This document shows, piece by piece, positions 57,301 through 63,039 of a DNA stretch of 64,000 nucleotides. The DNA is taken from the NCBI GenBank assembly GCA_013397795.1, contig VZTJ01002639.1, positions 2,210,025 through 2,274,024 on the forward strand, read 5' to 3'. Position numbers and translations under genes: made by a program. Numbering within the stretch: the stretch's first letter is position 1; each line of letters opens with the position of its first letter. Below the pieces are notes generated by a model. It was not told where the DNA came from. It searched no databases and saw nothing but the letters and a program-made list of their open reading frames with translations. Source of the DNA: Orthonyx spaldingii. Lineage: Eukaryota > Chordata > Aves > Passeriformes > Orthonychidae.

Positions 57301-60145
57301 AAAAAGCGATATATATTATTATGGTTATGGTTCAATATCTCAATAACTATATTTAGGATCTTCAGGACAGAACTCAGTGGGCATCAGTTGGCTTTGTTCT
57401 GTCCAAGGCAATGGACCAACATCAGTGTATTCAGTTGAAGATTTGGCCTTTTGATTTTATCACTGGTTCATTTCACTTTGGATCCTGATAAATGTCCGCG
57501 GACCAACAGATTAACAAAAAAGTTTTGGGCACCGTCCCAGGACCAAATTAAATTAGTTCTGGACCCTGAACAAAGCAATTTTCAGCCTTTGCAACACTGC
57601 TGTCTTGGAAATTAAAAGTTCATGCTTCAGGGCACAAACTGGCCGCCAAGTCAGGCAACTATGACATTCTTCTCGTGCTGGAAAAGTGCACAATGAGGAA
57701 GGTCTTCTCGAGCAGTTTAGCTATGATTCACTGCACAAGGAGACAGACCAATAGAGAGAGATCAATAGTATGCTCAGTGCAGCTATTCCTGTGGCTTAAA
57801 AATTAATTCCTAGCACAAGGCCTAGGATACCTCATGTGAAGCAGAAATTACTTTCTAAGAAGCAAGCTTTATAACAGAAACACTCACACAAATTTCCCTC
57901 TGCACTGTCTGTACACATAACCCTATGGAATAGCCACAACATCCTCCTCCCCTGCTCCCACACAAACCTTCCTCTCTGTGGGATCCATCCCCTCCCTAGA
58001 GCAGCAAGAAAAGCAGCAATACAGACTTGGAAGAAATGGTGTGTAAGAATTTTCTTCACCTGTTCTGTGCTGTTTGGGCTCATGCTGGATCCCGCTGTAT
58101 TCCACGAGCGTGCTCTTGTTGAAGGTTGCTTCTGATACCAACTGAAATGTGATGTTACTGTAGCATATACCTGGCAGCCAGTGATTGAAAACTGTTTTAC
58201 CTTTAAAGAAATCTGCACAAGGTTTAAAAAGAGAAGAAGAAAGGGGGGAAAAAAAAAGGATAATACATCAAATGCTCACTTTGTGATAATGTGACTGCAC
58301 ATGGTGAATGGGCAATGTTTTAGACGTTTAAACATTTTTCAAAAAAAAAAAAAGAAAAAAAAAAAAAGGAAAAAAGAAAGGCCAAGCACGAGAAACATGA
58401 GCTGCTTTTCACAGGCAAGGGAACTGAATCTGGCAACCTGCTCCACATGACACTGAATGTCTCAAAGAGCATCTGACAGTTCCTGCAGACCTTTAACTGC
58501 TGCACGCAAAAGCCTCTTTGGTCTTTTCCTGACTGAGGCACAGCATTCAGAGGAGATGTTCAAAGGAACCTCCGCCTGCAGTTGAGCACGAGCCACGGTG
58601 CCGAGGGCTCAGCTCACGTCCACCAGCACAACACGTGTGGGCTGAAGACAACTTGCTTAGGGCTATCTGGCAGTGGGAAGGAGTGTGCCAGCTGATTAGC
58701 GAATCTCTTAATTTAGGTTGACTCTTTTATTTATCAGCAGCTTTAGTGTTATAGCCCCCAGAACCATCTATTAGCTGTAGAAGACAAAAATTACTGCTGG
58801 TATCCCTTTTGTTCTCTGGAAAGAGGTCACCTATATTTTCTGCTGTGATCCAGACTTTACCCTTCCTAACTTTTGGCACTTTACAGCATTGAAAATGTGA
58901 TTTCTAGCCCACCCTTTATAGAAGCAAAGAGACTCCCAAATTTTCTGACCTCCTTCTGGAGGTGCATATCTCCCTCTGCTGACTTTAGAGAGAATTTACA
59001 GTGACCAGCCTTCTATTCTGGGATACTTAATTCAGTGCCTAAAATTCAATTCAGCACCTACTGGATTGCCCAAAGATATTTTACTGCCACTTTACAGGAT
59101 GTTAAACCATTGGGGTTTCAGGGCCCACAGAGTATTGTGGGTGCCTCCCTCACCTCTCAGGGTGCTTCCCTTAGGACAGTCCCATTTTTATCTGTGAGAC
59201 AGATACCGTGCTTAAGCTATACTGCAGGGCAAAAGTTGTAAACAAGTATAGGAAAGGGTTCAGTTATTAACAAATAAAAAAGAAAGCAGAATTTGCTCTT
59301 GTTAGATCATTTAGATGGTTAGGTTGGTTGTTTGTTTAGGCTGGCTGTCTGGACTGTTAGATTGATTGCCCTTAATTAGATTATTTTAAGAACACTGAAA
59401 TTTATATTAAGCAGCAGGGTTTATTAGCTTAGGGACAATACTGAATGCTGCAGTAATGTACTGTACAGCATAGCACTGTTAGCACTGTGTCACTGTGTGG
59501 TGATACAGAGCTACCAGGTTTGATCCTGTGCCAGCAATCGGGTTTACTGAATGGTTTTCCCTCCTCTGGGACATCCCAGAGCTTTCCTATCAGCTATAGA
59601 CCAAAGAGGAAACCTTGGCCAGAGGGAAGAGCCTGGGAGCTTTTGTGTTGCTTTGAACTGACACAGAAGCACCAGCAACTGGGGATGCCTTCCCAGGCTG
59701 ATTTCAGACTGATTACAAAAATCCAGACCACCAAGTCTTCCTCTGAAATCCAAAAGAAAGGCAACCTCGCTAAAACTAGGGTTCTAGCGATTTAAAAATC
59801 CCAAGTGAACCACCAGCTCAGTTCAAACAGCCATCCCTTACTTCACGATATAAAAGTTATTACACTAACACCTTACCAGAAATATAAAACATTATATAAA
59901 TACACATCAAAACACCACCTAAGACCACTGTTTAAAATGTTTCCAGCAGAGTTAGTATTCATTTTGGTGAAATAGTTTCCTCCTACCTTTGTACAGCATT
60001 GTTCGGTAGTCTTTTCCTTCCCAATAGCTTATATTTACCCTGGTAAAAACATTGTACTTCTCTGGGTACTGAATTTCAAACAAAACTCCTGTTTCTGGAG
60101 ATGGTTTGTAATCATAGATAGAAACATTGCTCACAGGAAGAGGTT
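9280..60145 (-). CDS. PTPRO: PTPRO, receptor-type tyrosine phosphatase O (gene span, 24 exons, 5' end outside window)
   Basis: Entry for the whole spliced gene; exons e1-e24 are listed separately. PTPRO (GLEPP1 of kidney podocytes; CRYP-2 of chick neurons) is a single-pass R3-type receptor that dephosphorylates tyrosines, with known roles in podocyte foot processes, axon guidance and Eph receptor signalling. The 24 exons total 3308 nt and join in frame to 1101 full codons plus one split codon and a stop. They encode six fibronectin III modules, a transmembrane helix, a cassette-built juxtamembrane segment and one phosphatase domain. Every catalytic motif is intact, with no frameshift or stop, so the gene looks functional. 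The exon(s) for the signal peptide and the first module are not in the window. Identity rests on near-complete agreement with the vertebrate protein as I know it. Confidence 0.97.
9385..11633 (-). other. PTPRO: PTPRO intron 23 of window
   Basis: This 2.25-kb intron before the terminal exon has no recognisable element. Short open frames do not resemble known proteins. Confidence 0.8.
11634..11769 (-). CDS. PTPRO: PTPRO exon e23: phosphatase domain, P-loop and Q-loop
   Basis: This 136-nt exon (phase 2 to 0) completes the serine codon and encodes [20 protein letters not shown], then [20 protein letters not shown] and MVQTE. With e22 it forms [10 protein letters not shown], the phosphate-binding loop, whose Arg holds the substrate phosphate. 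MVQTE begins the Q-loop that positions catalytic water. The only change from human I notice is Asp for Glu in VSDMR. Confidence 0.97.
11770..13299 (-). other. PTPRO: PTPRO intron 22 of window
   Basis: This 1.53-kb intron interrupts the catalytic P-loop. A GTGTGTGTTGCAG pyrimidine/TG-rich stretch precedes the e23 acceptor. No other element was recognised. Confidence 0.8.
13300..13454 (-). CDS. PTPRO: PTPRO exon e22: phosphatase domain, WPD loop and catalytic cysteine
   Basis: This 155-nt exon (phase 0 to 2) encodes [20 protein letters not shown], then [20 protein letters not shown] and GPIVIHC. The general-acid aspartate of the WPD loop (WPDHGVP) is at 13404-13406. The nucleophilic cysteine (HC) is the last full codon, 13302-13304. 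The exon ends on AG, the first two bases of the serine that follows the cysteine, so the P-loop is split by an intron. Confidence 0.97.
13455..14631 (-). other. PTPRO: PTPRO intron 21 of window
   Basis: This 1.18-kb intron contains T- and A-rich stretches near 13670-13930 but no recognisable element. Confidence 0.8.
14632..14754 (-). CDS. PTPRO: PTPRO exon e21: phosphatase domain, KCDHYWP motif
   Basis: This 123-nt exon (phase 0 to 0) encodes [20 protein letters not shown], then [20 protein letters not shown] and Y. KCDHYWP is the conserved KC..YWP motif of the PTP fold. The segment [11 protein letters not shown] is more diverged from human than its surroundings, as expected for a surface loop. 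Donor is GTGAGTG. Confidence 0.96.
15163..15570 (-). mobile_element. CR1 LINE 3'-end fragment
   Basis: The + strand begins AATCACAGAATGCCTGAGAT and continues with GGAAGGGACCTCTGGA, CATCCCGTCCAACC, TGCTCAAGTAGTGTCACC and GGGCAACCTGTCCCAGTGCT, then AGCTCTCTCAGTCTCTCCTC near 15530-15548. This is the reverse complement of the standard avian CR1 3' region, so the element is on the - strand with its 3' end at about 15163. It is 5'-truncated as usual and carries no reverse transcriptase. CR1 abundance is a hallmark of bird and reptile genomes. Confidence 0.92.
15600..16068 (+). repeat. 10-bp minisatellite built on AGGTCA
   Basis: Roughly 45 degenerate copies of a 10-base unit close to AGGTCAAAGA or AGGTCAGGGA. 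The period is exactly 10 across about 15609-15897, then shifts phase. Perfect AGGTCA occurs at 15608, 15688, 15698, 15708, 15718, 15748, 15768, 15917, 15927, 15945, 15993, 16023 and 16033, plus one at 15574 just outside. AGGTCA is the nuclear-receptor half-site, and adjacent copies are spaced as DR4. The apparent open frame across 15641-15838 is only the repeat read as a Lys/Gly/Ser-rich string. Confidence 0.93.
16211..16345 (-). CDS. PTPRO: PTPRO exon e20: phosphatase domain, central sheet
   Basis: This 135-nt exon (phase 0 to 0, 45 codons) encodes [20 protein letters not shown], then [20 protein letters not shown] and [19 protein letters not shown] and VMLTQ are conserved core motifs of receptor PTP domains. 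Donor is GTATGT. A long minisatellite begins about 135 bases after this donor in the intron. Confidence 0.97.
16346..18628 (-). other. PTPRO: PTPRO intron 19 of window
   Basis: This 2.28-kb intron is AT-rich at its downstream end. A more GC-rich section at about 17560-18290 has several overlapping open frames on both strands, none with a recognisable domain. A 177-codon open frame at 16945-17478 (+) also has no known motif. No mobile element was recognised. Confidence 0.7.
18629..18705 (-). CDS. PTPRO: PTPRO exon e19: phosphatase domain, DYINANYI motif
   Basis: This 77-nt exon (phase 1 to 0) encodes [20 protein letters not shown] and ANYIP. The DYINANY motif is a structural signature of the classical PTP fold core. 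Acceptor is TTTCCCAG and donor GTGAGT. Confidence 0.96.
18706..19215 (-). other. PTPRO: PTPRO intron 18 of window
   Basis: This 510-base intron has no element of note. Confidence 0.85.
19216..19306 (-). CDS. PTPRO: PTPRO exon e18: phosphatase domain, KNRY substrate-recognition loop
   Basis: This 91-nt exon (phase 0 to 1) encodes [20 protein letters not shown] and [21 protein letters not shown] is the conserved phosphotyrosine-recognition loop of classical PTPs, and its Tyr stacks on the substrate. Only Met for Leu in LPMNR differs from the human sequence as I recall it. Confidence 0.96.
19307..20335 (-). other. PTPRO: PTPRO intron 17 of window
   Basis: This 1.03-kb intron shows no element of note. 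Confidence 0.8.
20336..20417 (-). CDS. PTPRO: PTPRO exon e17: start of the phosphatase domain region
   Basis: This 82-nt exon (phase 2 to 0) encodes [20 protein letters not shown] and KFSLQFE, the N-terminal helix region of the R3-type phosphatase domain. It matches human [20 protein letters not shown] with two conservative changes. Acceptor is TTTTAAAG and donor GTAAATC. Confidence 0.95.
20418..21718 (-). other. PTPRO: PTPRO intron 16 of window
   Basis: This 1.3-kb intron has only splice signals recognisable. Confidence 0.8.
21719..21754 (-). CDS. PTPRO: PTPRO exon e16: juxtamembrane 36-nt microexon
   Basis: This 36-nt exon is phase 2 at both ends. It encodes [11 protein letters not shown] plus parts of the flanking Trp and Asn codons. 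The peptide is strongly basic (KKRK) and matches the human sequence. The acceptor has a ten-T polypyrimidine run before ACAG, and the donor is GTATGT. Skipping it would keep the frame but replace Trp-to-Asn with Cys and remove the basic cluster. It is too short for ORF scans. Confidence 0.92.
21755..24959 (-). other. PTPRO: PTPRO intron 15 of window
   Basis: This 3.2-kb AT-rich intron has no recognisable mobile element or exon. A pyrimidine tract with a ten-base T run directly precedes the e16 acceptor. Confidence 0.75.
24960..25043 (-). CDS. PTPRO: PTPRO exon e15: juxtamembrane cassette 2 (28-residue alternative insert)
   Basis: This 84-nt exon is phase 2 at both ends, starting on the third base of one Trp codon and ending on the first two bases of another. 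It encodes [20 protein letters not shown] and LAFYINP. It corresponds to the 28-residue insert that distinguishes long and short PTPRO/PTPROt isoforms in mammals. Skipping rejoins TG with G and restores the Trp codon exactly. The peptide is strikingly hydrophobic for a cytoplasmic segment. Donor GTAAGTG is strong. Confidence 0.93.
27061..27098. repeat. TATACA / CA microsatellite
   Basis: Alternating TATACATA units run into five CA copies on the + strand, forming a short simple repeat of about 38 bases. Confidence 0.8.
27170..27560. promoter_or_regulatory. Candidate conserved non-coding element / enhancer
   Basis: About 390 bases carry dense TAAT/ATTA homeodomain-type cores (for example CAGCTAATTAGCAG and GGCTATTTAATTAACATG), a TGACATCA CRE-like word, GCTTGTT repeats and almost no CpG. 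This texture is typical of deeply conserved developmental enhancers in vertebrate introns. Conservation was not tested, so this is a judgement from composition only. Confidence 0.3.
28040..28145. promoter_or_regulatory. Candidate regulatory stretch with homeodomain and MEF2-like words
   Basis: The stretch includes ATTAATTAATGG, GCTAATTAGTCA and CTATAAATAA, the last a close fit to the MEF2 consensus CTA(A/T)4TA. It lies in the same intron as the larger candidate element at 27170-27560. Function is inferred only from motif density. Confidence 0.2.
28474..28542 (-). CDS. PTPRO: PTPRO exon e14: juxtamembrane cassette 1
   Basis: This 69-nt exon is phase 2 at both ends. It completes the Arg codon (AG|G) and encodes [20 protein letters not shown] and YN, ending on TG of a Trp codon. 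It matches human [19 protein letters not shown]. It is cytoplasmic, directly after the membrane helix. Acceptor is GGAACAG and donor GTGAGT. Because its length is a multiple of three and its phases match, it could be skipped without a frameshift. Confidence 0.94.
28543..30108 (-). other. PTPRO: PTPRO intron 13 of window
   Basis: This 1.57-kb AT-rich intron has no recognisable element beyond its splice sites. Confidence 0.8.
30109..30229 (-). CDS. PTPRO: PTPRO exon e13: transmembrane helix
   Basis: This 121-nt exon (phase 1 to 2) encodes TEMNPN, then the hydrophobic helix [20 protein letters not shown] followed by TLVVL and the stop-transfer residues RRKHLQMA. The helix plus flanking positive charges fixes a type I topology with the phosphatase in the cytosol. 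The exon lacks an early in-frame ATG and is short, so ORF scans miss it. Donor is GTAAGT. Confidence 0.96.
30230..31169 (-). other. PTPRO: PTPRO intron 12 of window
   Basis: This 940-base intron includes a short CAT microsatellite at 30578-30593. Nothing else was recognised. Confidence 0.8.
30578..30593. repeat. CAT microsatellite
   Basis: Five copies of CAT in tandem on the + strand (ATG on the PTPRO sense strand) form a short simple repeat inside the intron. Confidence 0.85.
31170..31302 (-). CDS. PTPRO: PTPRO exon e12: membrane-proximal fibronectin III module, second half; PTPROt start codon
   Basis: This 133-nt exon (phase 0 to 1) encodes [36 protein letters not shown] and [17 protein letters not shown] is the F strand. 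The last full codon is ATG (31171-31173) inside CCACCATGG, an ideal Kozak context. In human the truncated isoform PTPROt begins at this same methionine (MVTEMNP). e11 and e12 together make 91 codons, exactly as many as e9 and e10. Confidence 0.96.
31303..33950 (-). other. PTPRO: PTPRO intron 11 of window
   Basis: This 2.65-kb intron shows no recognisable element. The 174-codon open frame at 31363-31887 on the - strand has no recognisable domain, and alternative frames are open there too. Confidence 0.75.
33951..34090 (-). CDS. PTPRO: PTPRO exon e11: membrane-proximal fibronectin III module, first half
   Basis: This 140-nt exon (phase 1 to 0) encodes [36 protein letters not shown] and ETKVQ. 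LLWVEEG holds the core tryptophan. NKT is a sequon. Acceptor is TTACACCAG and donor GTATGTGT. Confidence 0.96.
34091..37510 (-). other. PTPRO: PTPRO intron 10 of window
   Basis: This 3.4-kb intron has a more GC-rich stretch at about 34750-35050 and, just downstream on the sense strand, a TATA-like box at 34650-34657. It is a candidate site for the internal promoter that makes the truncated PTPROt isoform. No extra coding exon was recognised. Confidence 0.65.
34650..34657 (-). promoter_or_regulatory. TATA-like box, candidate internal promoter
   Basis: The - strand reads TATAAAAG, a strong TATA match, about 560 bases upstream of e11, with GC-richer sequence 100-400 bases further upstream. PTPROt is known in mammals to come from an alternative promoter inside the gene. 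Linking that fact to this box is inference, and a TATA word can occur by chance. Confidence 0.25.
37511..37631 (-). CDS. PTPRO: PTPRO exon e10: fibronectin III module, second half
   Basis: This 121-nt exon (phase 0 to 1) encodes [20 protein letters not shown] and [34 protein letters not shown] is the E-F loop and F strand. NLS and NTS are sequons. Donor is GTAAGAAA. Confidence 0.96.
37632..40183 (-). other. PTPRO: PTPRO intron 9 of window
   Basis: This 2.55-kb intron begins with a T-rich tract (40094-40141) close to the donor. No exon or mobile element was seen in the remainder. Confidence 0.75.
40094..40141. repeat. A-rich / AACC tract next to the e9 donor
   Basis: On the + strand two A runs flank AACCAACCAACC. 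On the PTPRO sense strand this is U-rich sequence with GGTTGGTTGG, 43-90 bases after the e9 donor. U-rich stretches near donors are known to recruit TIA-type splicing factors; that role here is inference. Confidence 0.8.
40184..40335 (-). CDS. PTPRO: PTPRO exon e9: fibronectin III module, first half
   Basis: This 152-nt exon (phase 1 to 0) encodes [20 protein letters not shown] and [26 protein letters not shown] carries the core tryptophan. The donor is a perfect GTAAGT and is followed by an unusually long U-rich tract within the first 90 bases of the intron. Confidence 0.96.
40961..41110 (-). mobile_element. CR1 LINE 3'-end fragment (degraded)
   Basis: The + strand reads like the reverse complement of an avian CR1 3' end, with recognisable landmarks TTAACCCAGCACTGCC, CCACCACCAAACCACGTCCC, ACATCAATATGTCTTTC and CCACCTTCCCTGG. 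The copy is about 150 bases, heavily diverged, and its 3' end faces lower coordinates. The assignment is from remembered CR1 wording and has not been aligned. Confidence 0.65.
42821..42845. repeat. TTTTG microsatellite
   Basis: Four to five uninterrupted copies of TTTTG occur on the + strand. This is a typical short tandem repeat. Confidence 0.9.
45359..45411. repeat. A-rich / AACCAAA simple repeat
   Basis: About 50 bases are composed almost only of A and C in words such as AAACCAAA, which could be an old poly(A)-derived tract. No retroposed gene body was recognised beside it. Confidence 0.6.
45536..45647 (-). CDS. PTPRO: PTPRO exon e8: fibronectin III module, second half
   Basis: This 112-nt exon (phase 0 to 1) encodes [20 protein letters not shown] and [30 protein letters not shown] is the F strand of the fold. 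The vicinal cysteines (SCCD) are shared with human PTPRO. Acceptor is TTTACAG and donor GTAACC. Confidence 0.96.
45648..48056 (-). other. PTPRO: PTPRO intron 7 of window
   Basis: This 2.4-kb intron has an AT-rich stretch at 46120-46250 with repeated ATAAATGA-like words. Nothing else was recognised. Confidence 0.75.
46130..46225. repeat. Degenerate ATAAATGA repeat
   Basis: The words ATAAATGA, ATAAATTA and ATATAAATGAG recur irregularly over about 95 bases with no fixed period. It is probably a decayed simple repeat. Confidence 0.5.
48057..48250 (-). CDS. PTPRO: PTPRO exon e7: fibronectin III module, first half
   Basis: This 194-nt exon (phase 1 to 0) encodes [21 protein letters not shown], then [20 protein letters not shown] and [10 protein letters not shown]. 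The donor is GTAAAA, weaker than the consensus at +5. The module is nearly identical to human PTPRO. VVLSW carries the core tryptophan. Confidence 0.96.
48251..50169 (-). other. PTPRO: PTPRO intron 6 of window
   Basis: This 1.9-kb intron contains a very AT-rich stretch at about 49300-49500. No gene or mobile element was recognised. Confidence 0.75.
50170..50290 (-). CDS. PTPRO: PTPRO exon e6: fibronectin III module, second half
   Basis: This 121-nt exon runs from phase 0 to phase 1. It has no in-frame ATG, so a simple ORF scan misses it. It encodes [20 protein letters not shown] and [30 protein letters not shown] is the classic fibronectin E-F loop and F strand. NSS is a sequon. Acceptor is CTCCTCCTAG and donor GTAACC. 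Confidence 0.95.
50291..52559 (-). other. PTPRO: PTPRO intron 5 of window
   Basis: This 2.27-kb intron shows no recognisable feature beyond its splice sites. Short A-rich stretches occur. Confidence 0.75.
52560..52759 (-). CDS. PTPRO: PTPRO exon e5: fibronectin III module, first half
   Basis: This 200-nt exon enters in phase 1 and leaves in phase 0. It encodes [20 protein letters not shown], then [11 protein letters not shown] and [20 protein letters not shown]. The tryptophan in LTSWTAP is the fibronectin core residue. The sequence matches human PTPRO closely except around [10 protein letters not shown], which is one or two residues different in length. Confidence 0.96.
52760..55443 (-). 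other. PTPRO: PTPRO intron 4 of window
   Basis: This 2.7-kb intron is AT-rich. No exon, RNA gene or transposable element was recognised. The open frames at 53162-53467 and 53396-53626 show no coding character. Confidence 0.75.
55444..55605 (-). CDS. PTPRO: PTPRO exon e4: end of the second fibronectin III module in window
   Basis: This 162-nt exon (phase 1 to 1) has acceptor ...GATTTAG and donor GTAAGTAT. It encodes [20 protein letters not shown], then [20 protein letters not shown] and SFYI. The pattern KYKLSVTTF is the penultimate strand of a fibronectin fold. NST at the start is a glycosylation sequon. Confidence 0.96.
55606..55997 (-). other. PTPRO: PTPRO intron 3 of window
   Basis: This 392-base intron is one of the shortest in the gene. 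Only splice signals are visible. Confidence 0.85.
55998..56444 (-). CDS. PTPRO: PTPRO exon e3: large exon with acidic linker plus start of a fibronectin III module
   Basis: At 447 nt this is the longest coding exon in the window, running phase 1 to phase 1. It opens with [20 protein letters not shown] and closes with [18 protein letters not shown], the first strands of a fibronectin module. Between them lies a roughly 100-residue linker rich in Ser, Thr, Glu and Asp, with NTT and NGT sequons (for example [18 protein letters not shown]). From memory the human linker is of similar length but clearly different sequence, so this part evolves fast. The linker is probably extended, O-glycosylated and exposed. 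Confidence 0.96.
56445..58059 (-). other. PTPRO: PTPRO intron 2 of window
   Basis: This 1.6-kb intron has a 16-base A tract at 57290-57305 and no other recognisable element. Short open frames here are chance continuations of the flanking exon frames. Confidence 0.8.
58060..58212 (-). CDS. PTPRO: PTPRO exon e2: fibronectin III module, second half
   Basis: This 153-nt exon runs phase 1 to phase 1, with acceptor ...TTGTGCAG and donor GTGAAGAA. It encodes [19 protein letters not shown], then [17 protein letters not shown], ending HEPKQHRT. The NHWLPG and CYSN positions match the loop and last strands of a fibronectin fold, and NIT and NKS are glycosylation sequons. Together with e1 it forms a 104-codon module. 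Confidence 0.96.
58341..58380. repeat. A-rich tract
   Basis: This is an interrupted run of A with a few G, 40 bases long. On the sense strand of PTPRO it is a T-rich tract about 130-170 bases upstream of the e2 acceptor, so it lies too far away to be the polypyrimidine tract itself. Confidence 0.85.
59301..59369. repeat. Degenerate GNTT / GGTT quasi-repeat
   Basis: About 70 bases are built from four- and five-base steps such as GGTT, GGTTG, TTTG, GGCTG, TCTGG and GATTG. It looks like an old simple repeat that has drifted. No function is evident. Confidence 0.5.
59987..60145 (-). CDS. PTPRO: PTPRO exon e1: fibronectin III module, first half
   Basis: This 159-nt exon is flanked by an acceptor ending ...TTTAG and donor GTAGGA. 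It starts and ends in phase 1 and encodes [19 protein letters not shown] through [14 protein letters not shown], very close to human PTPRO. It carries N-glycosylation sequons NVS and NIS and the tryptophan of the fibronectin fold core (SYWEG). It pairs with e2 to make one extracellular module. Confidence 0.96.
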
Positions 60146-62139
60146 CTAAAGGATATTCAAACAAAAGGGGAAAAAAAGAAAGAAAGGAGCAGATTAAAAG
60201 GCAAACCGAGTTCTTTACACATATACAATACCAATGAAAATAAATGGTTTTGTATGCACTCAAAATCTACCAGGTGATATTTGGGGCTTCACTGAGGTGT
60301 AGGGCAAAGCTACCTGGGACATTGTCAAAGCCAGTATTTCTGTATTCCCCTCCCCCAAAGATTTTATCTTCTTAACACTTGCACTTTAAGAGAAAAATTT
60401 CCATATATGACATCCAAAAAATGTCATTATTTAAGCACTCACAGTCATCACCTCAGAAAGATTTTCATCTTTAATACTTGTCAATCATGTAAAAGTGCCC
60501 AGACAAAAACAACACAACAAAAGAAACTTCTTGTGACTTCAGCATAAATGTAGAGCTTTTAAGATGAGCTGAGATTATCAGTGTAAATACCAAAGAAAGC
60601 TACATGAACGAAGATTTTCTATTTTGGCATCTATATATTTCTTTATTTCATGGGTAGTTACACAGTCCCCATTCCTACCATGTGAGAGGACCACCATCTT
60701 TAGCATATTTATCCCCATCAAACTTCTACAAAATGAACAGTACCATTTCCATTATTTTACAGATGAAGAACTGAGGTGTAGAGAAGTGGTTTATTGGAGG
60801 GCACAGGGAAAGCATAGGAGGGAGGTAAGTCAGGAAGTGCTGATGTAGTGTTCTGAACTAGAGTCAGGTAGGCCACAAAAAGTAGGAAAAATATCCTGTG
60901 CCCTGTGATCTGAAATCCGGAGCAGCTCCATCAGCTAAGGCAAGCCATGTCAGTTCCCTGCACCTGGGAGTCTGGATTGTTGTTGACAACAGAGAGTCAC
61001 ATTTTTATTCAGCATTCTCTATTCATAAAAAACCCCAACTAAAACTAAAAGAAAAAACACCTGTTGTTCAATGCTCTCCTCAGCAAGAAAAAATTGACAG
61101 CAACCCAACTCTCCCATGGTTAAGAGGTCCAAGCAGATACTCAAAGCAAGGTTGTACTGTTAGCTGAAATTTGTCATGCTAACATATTTTAATGGAGATC
61201 GTTAATGCAATTATGCCTACATCCTTATAAAGAGTAGCATGTTGATTTAGTTCTTGCACACTATAGGGATCAGATTGCAAATTTCAGGCTGTTGATTAGC
61301 ACAGCCTTAGAGGACCCATTTGAGTTCAAAATCCTGCTGCTGACAGCCCTGGAGAAAAACCAATAAAATATTTTTCCCCAAAGAGCATACAGTCACAATG
61401 GGCAAGAGAAGGAGTAGATGAAAGGGAAGATCAGTATCAGTATCAAAAGTGGAATTGTCCCACAGGAGGTGGGGTAGGTTAATCAAAGATGGAAAAGCAA
61501 GACTGTAGTGAAAGCGAAAACTAAATCCCAATGACCAACAAAGTATTTTCACTACAGCTTTAAGTTTCTAGATGTGATAAGAAACACAGAAGAGAAAACA
61601 ACTGGAACAAAACCAGAGATGCAAACAGAATCTCTCACCACGACCAATGTCTCATCATTTCTAACTTTGTCAGAGCATGGAAATGCAACGGTGTGGTATT
61701 ATTAAACTATTTCTTATGGCAAAGGCACTTCATTATCTTCATCAGATATATATCAGTGTATTTGTACATTAACCACTTACAAATAGAAACTGCCCATCTC
61801 ACAGACACTAACAGGCACTTCAGTGATGGGATCTGTGAAAATTCTGCTGACATTTCATGATAGCCTAGAAATAAATAGGAGTAAAGCAGACTACAGGAAA
61901 CAAAGCCTACCCTCCTCTTTCTGCCGGCGCTCTTCCCATCGCTTATTCCAAAATAAATAGTGGAAATGACTGCCCACATGACCAGAGTGTTCATATCACA
62001 GCTCACACAGCACACAAGAGTAGTTTAAATGTCAATAACAATCTCTAAATAGCACAATGCTTATGTGTAGTCATCTCTCATGTTAGCAGGTGTGCCCTGG
62101 GCTTTCTCCCGCTATCTCATTCACATCTGAGGTCTCCTC

Positions 62140-62580
62140 ATTTCTGAAAGAATTACTGAAATTTTCTTATACCGGTGATTCAATTACCCCATTTATTCCT
62201 TCCTACAACAAATCAAATAAAGGATGGAAGTTATAGTCATTTTTAATCCAAATGATTTTTCCTCCTGATGCTTTGATTTAATTAACCAATAATTGAATTA
62301 AGCGGTAATCACCACAGATTCTCTTTCATGTTGCTCTCTTCCGCTCACGATCCTCTCCTTGCTCATGGCTGATGTTAGCAGAGCTGCATGAGTGATATAA
62401 TGCAATTTAAAGATTCTTCCATTATCTTACTTCCTTCGGCACCAAATCTTCTCATCAAAAGCTATTTGCACACTGTGAAATTAAAAGAACACTCAGCAGA
62501 TAAGCACCATGTTCCGTCTTTCACTCACTAACTGCTCCTAGGGTTATTAAAATTAAAGAATATGTAAAATGCCACTCTTT
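62140..62580. promoter_or_regulatory. Candidate conserved non-coding element upstream of e1
   Basis: About 440 bases rich in TAAT/ATTA cores (TTTAATTAACCAATAATTGA near 62276-62295), CAAATGA words, GATTCAATTA and GATAAGCACC, with CpG at only a few places. The texture resembles developmental enhancers kept across vertebrates. This is judged from motif composition only. Confidence 0.3.
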
Positions 62581-63039
62581 ACTCTCTATATTTATAATTC
62601 AGAGCATAAACACTCTGGTCTTTTTAATTTTACTATTTTCAGTGTTTAGGATCCAGCTTGTCACAGATTTCAGTGGCTGTCAAGAAATAGCCTAAATAAA
62701 GTGGAATCACAGAAATATAACACTTAGAGCTTTATGAAAGCTCTGTACTACACTGAAGTAATATTACAGAAGGGAGTTAGAGCATTTCAATGTCCGTCTA
62801 ATAGTTTAAGGTACCTCTTCACTTACAATATCTTTATTTTTAGACTTGCAGGTTATATTACACACACATAGACAAGATTGCAGGATCAAGTCCTAAATTT
62901 GTCATTTTTCTCAGGGTCTCACAATCCTCTGCTTCTGTAGCAATTGCTTTTCCATTTTATCTGTTTACTGGAAACGTAACTTCTCTGTTTATCCTGGACT
63001 TTCCAGCACTTTGCATTTAGTGAATAACTTGAATTACAC

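Larger units (their letters stand above)
58213..59986 (-). other. PTPRO: PTPRO intron 1 of window
   Basis: This 1.77-kb intron has a long A-rich tract at 58341-58380 (a T-rich tract on the sense strand, upstream of the e2 acceptor). It also contains a degenerate G/T quasi-repeat at 59301-59369 and three CACTGT copies at 59472-59500. No gene was seen. Confidence 0.8.

Noticed and set aside
57832..58218. 128-codon open frame on the - strand overlapping exon e2
   Set aside because: It starts in e2 but in the wrong frame. The correct frame reads the conserved PTPRO peptide with consensus splice sites at 58212/58060.
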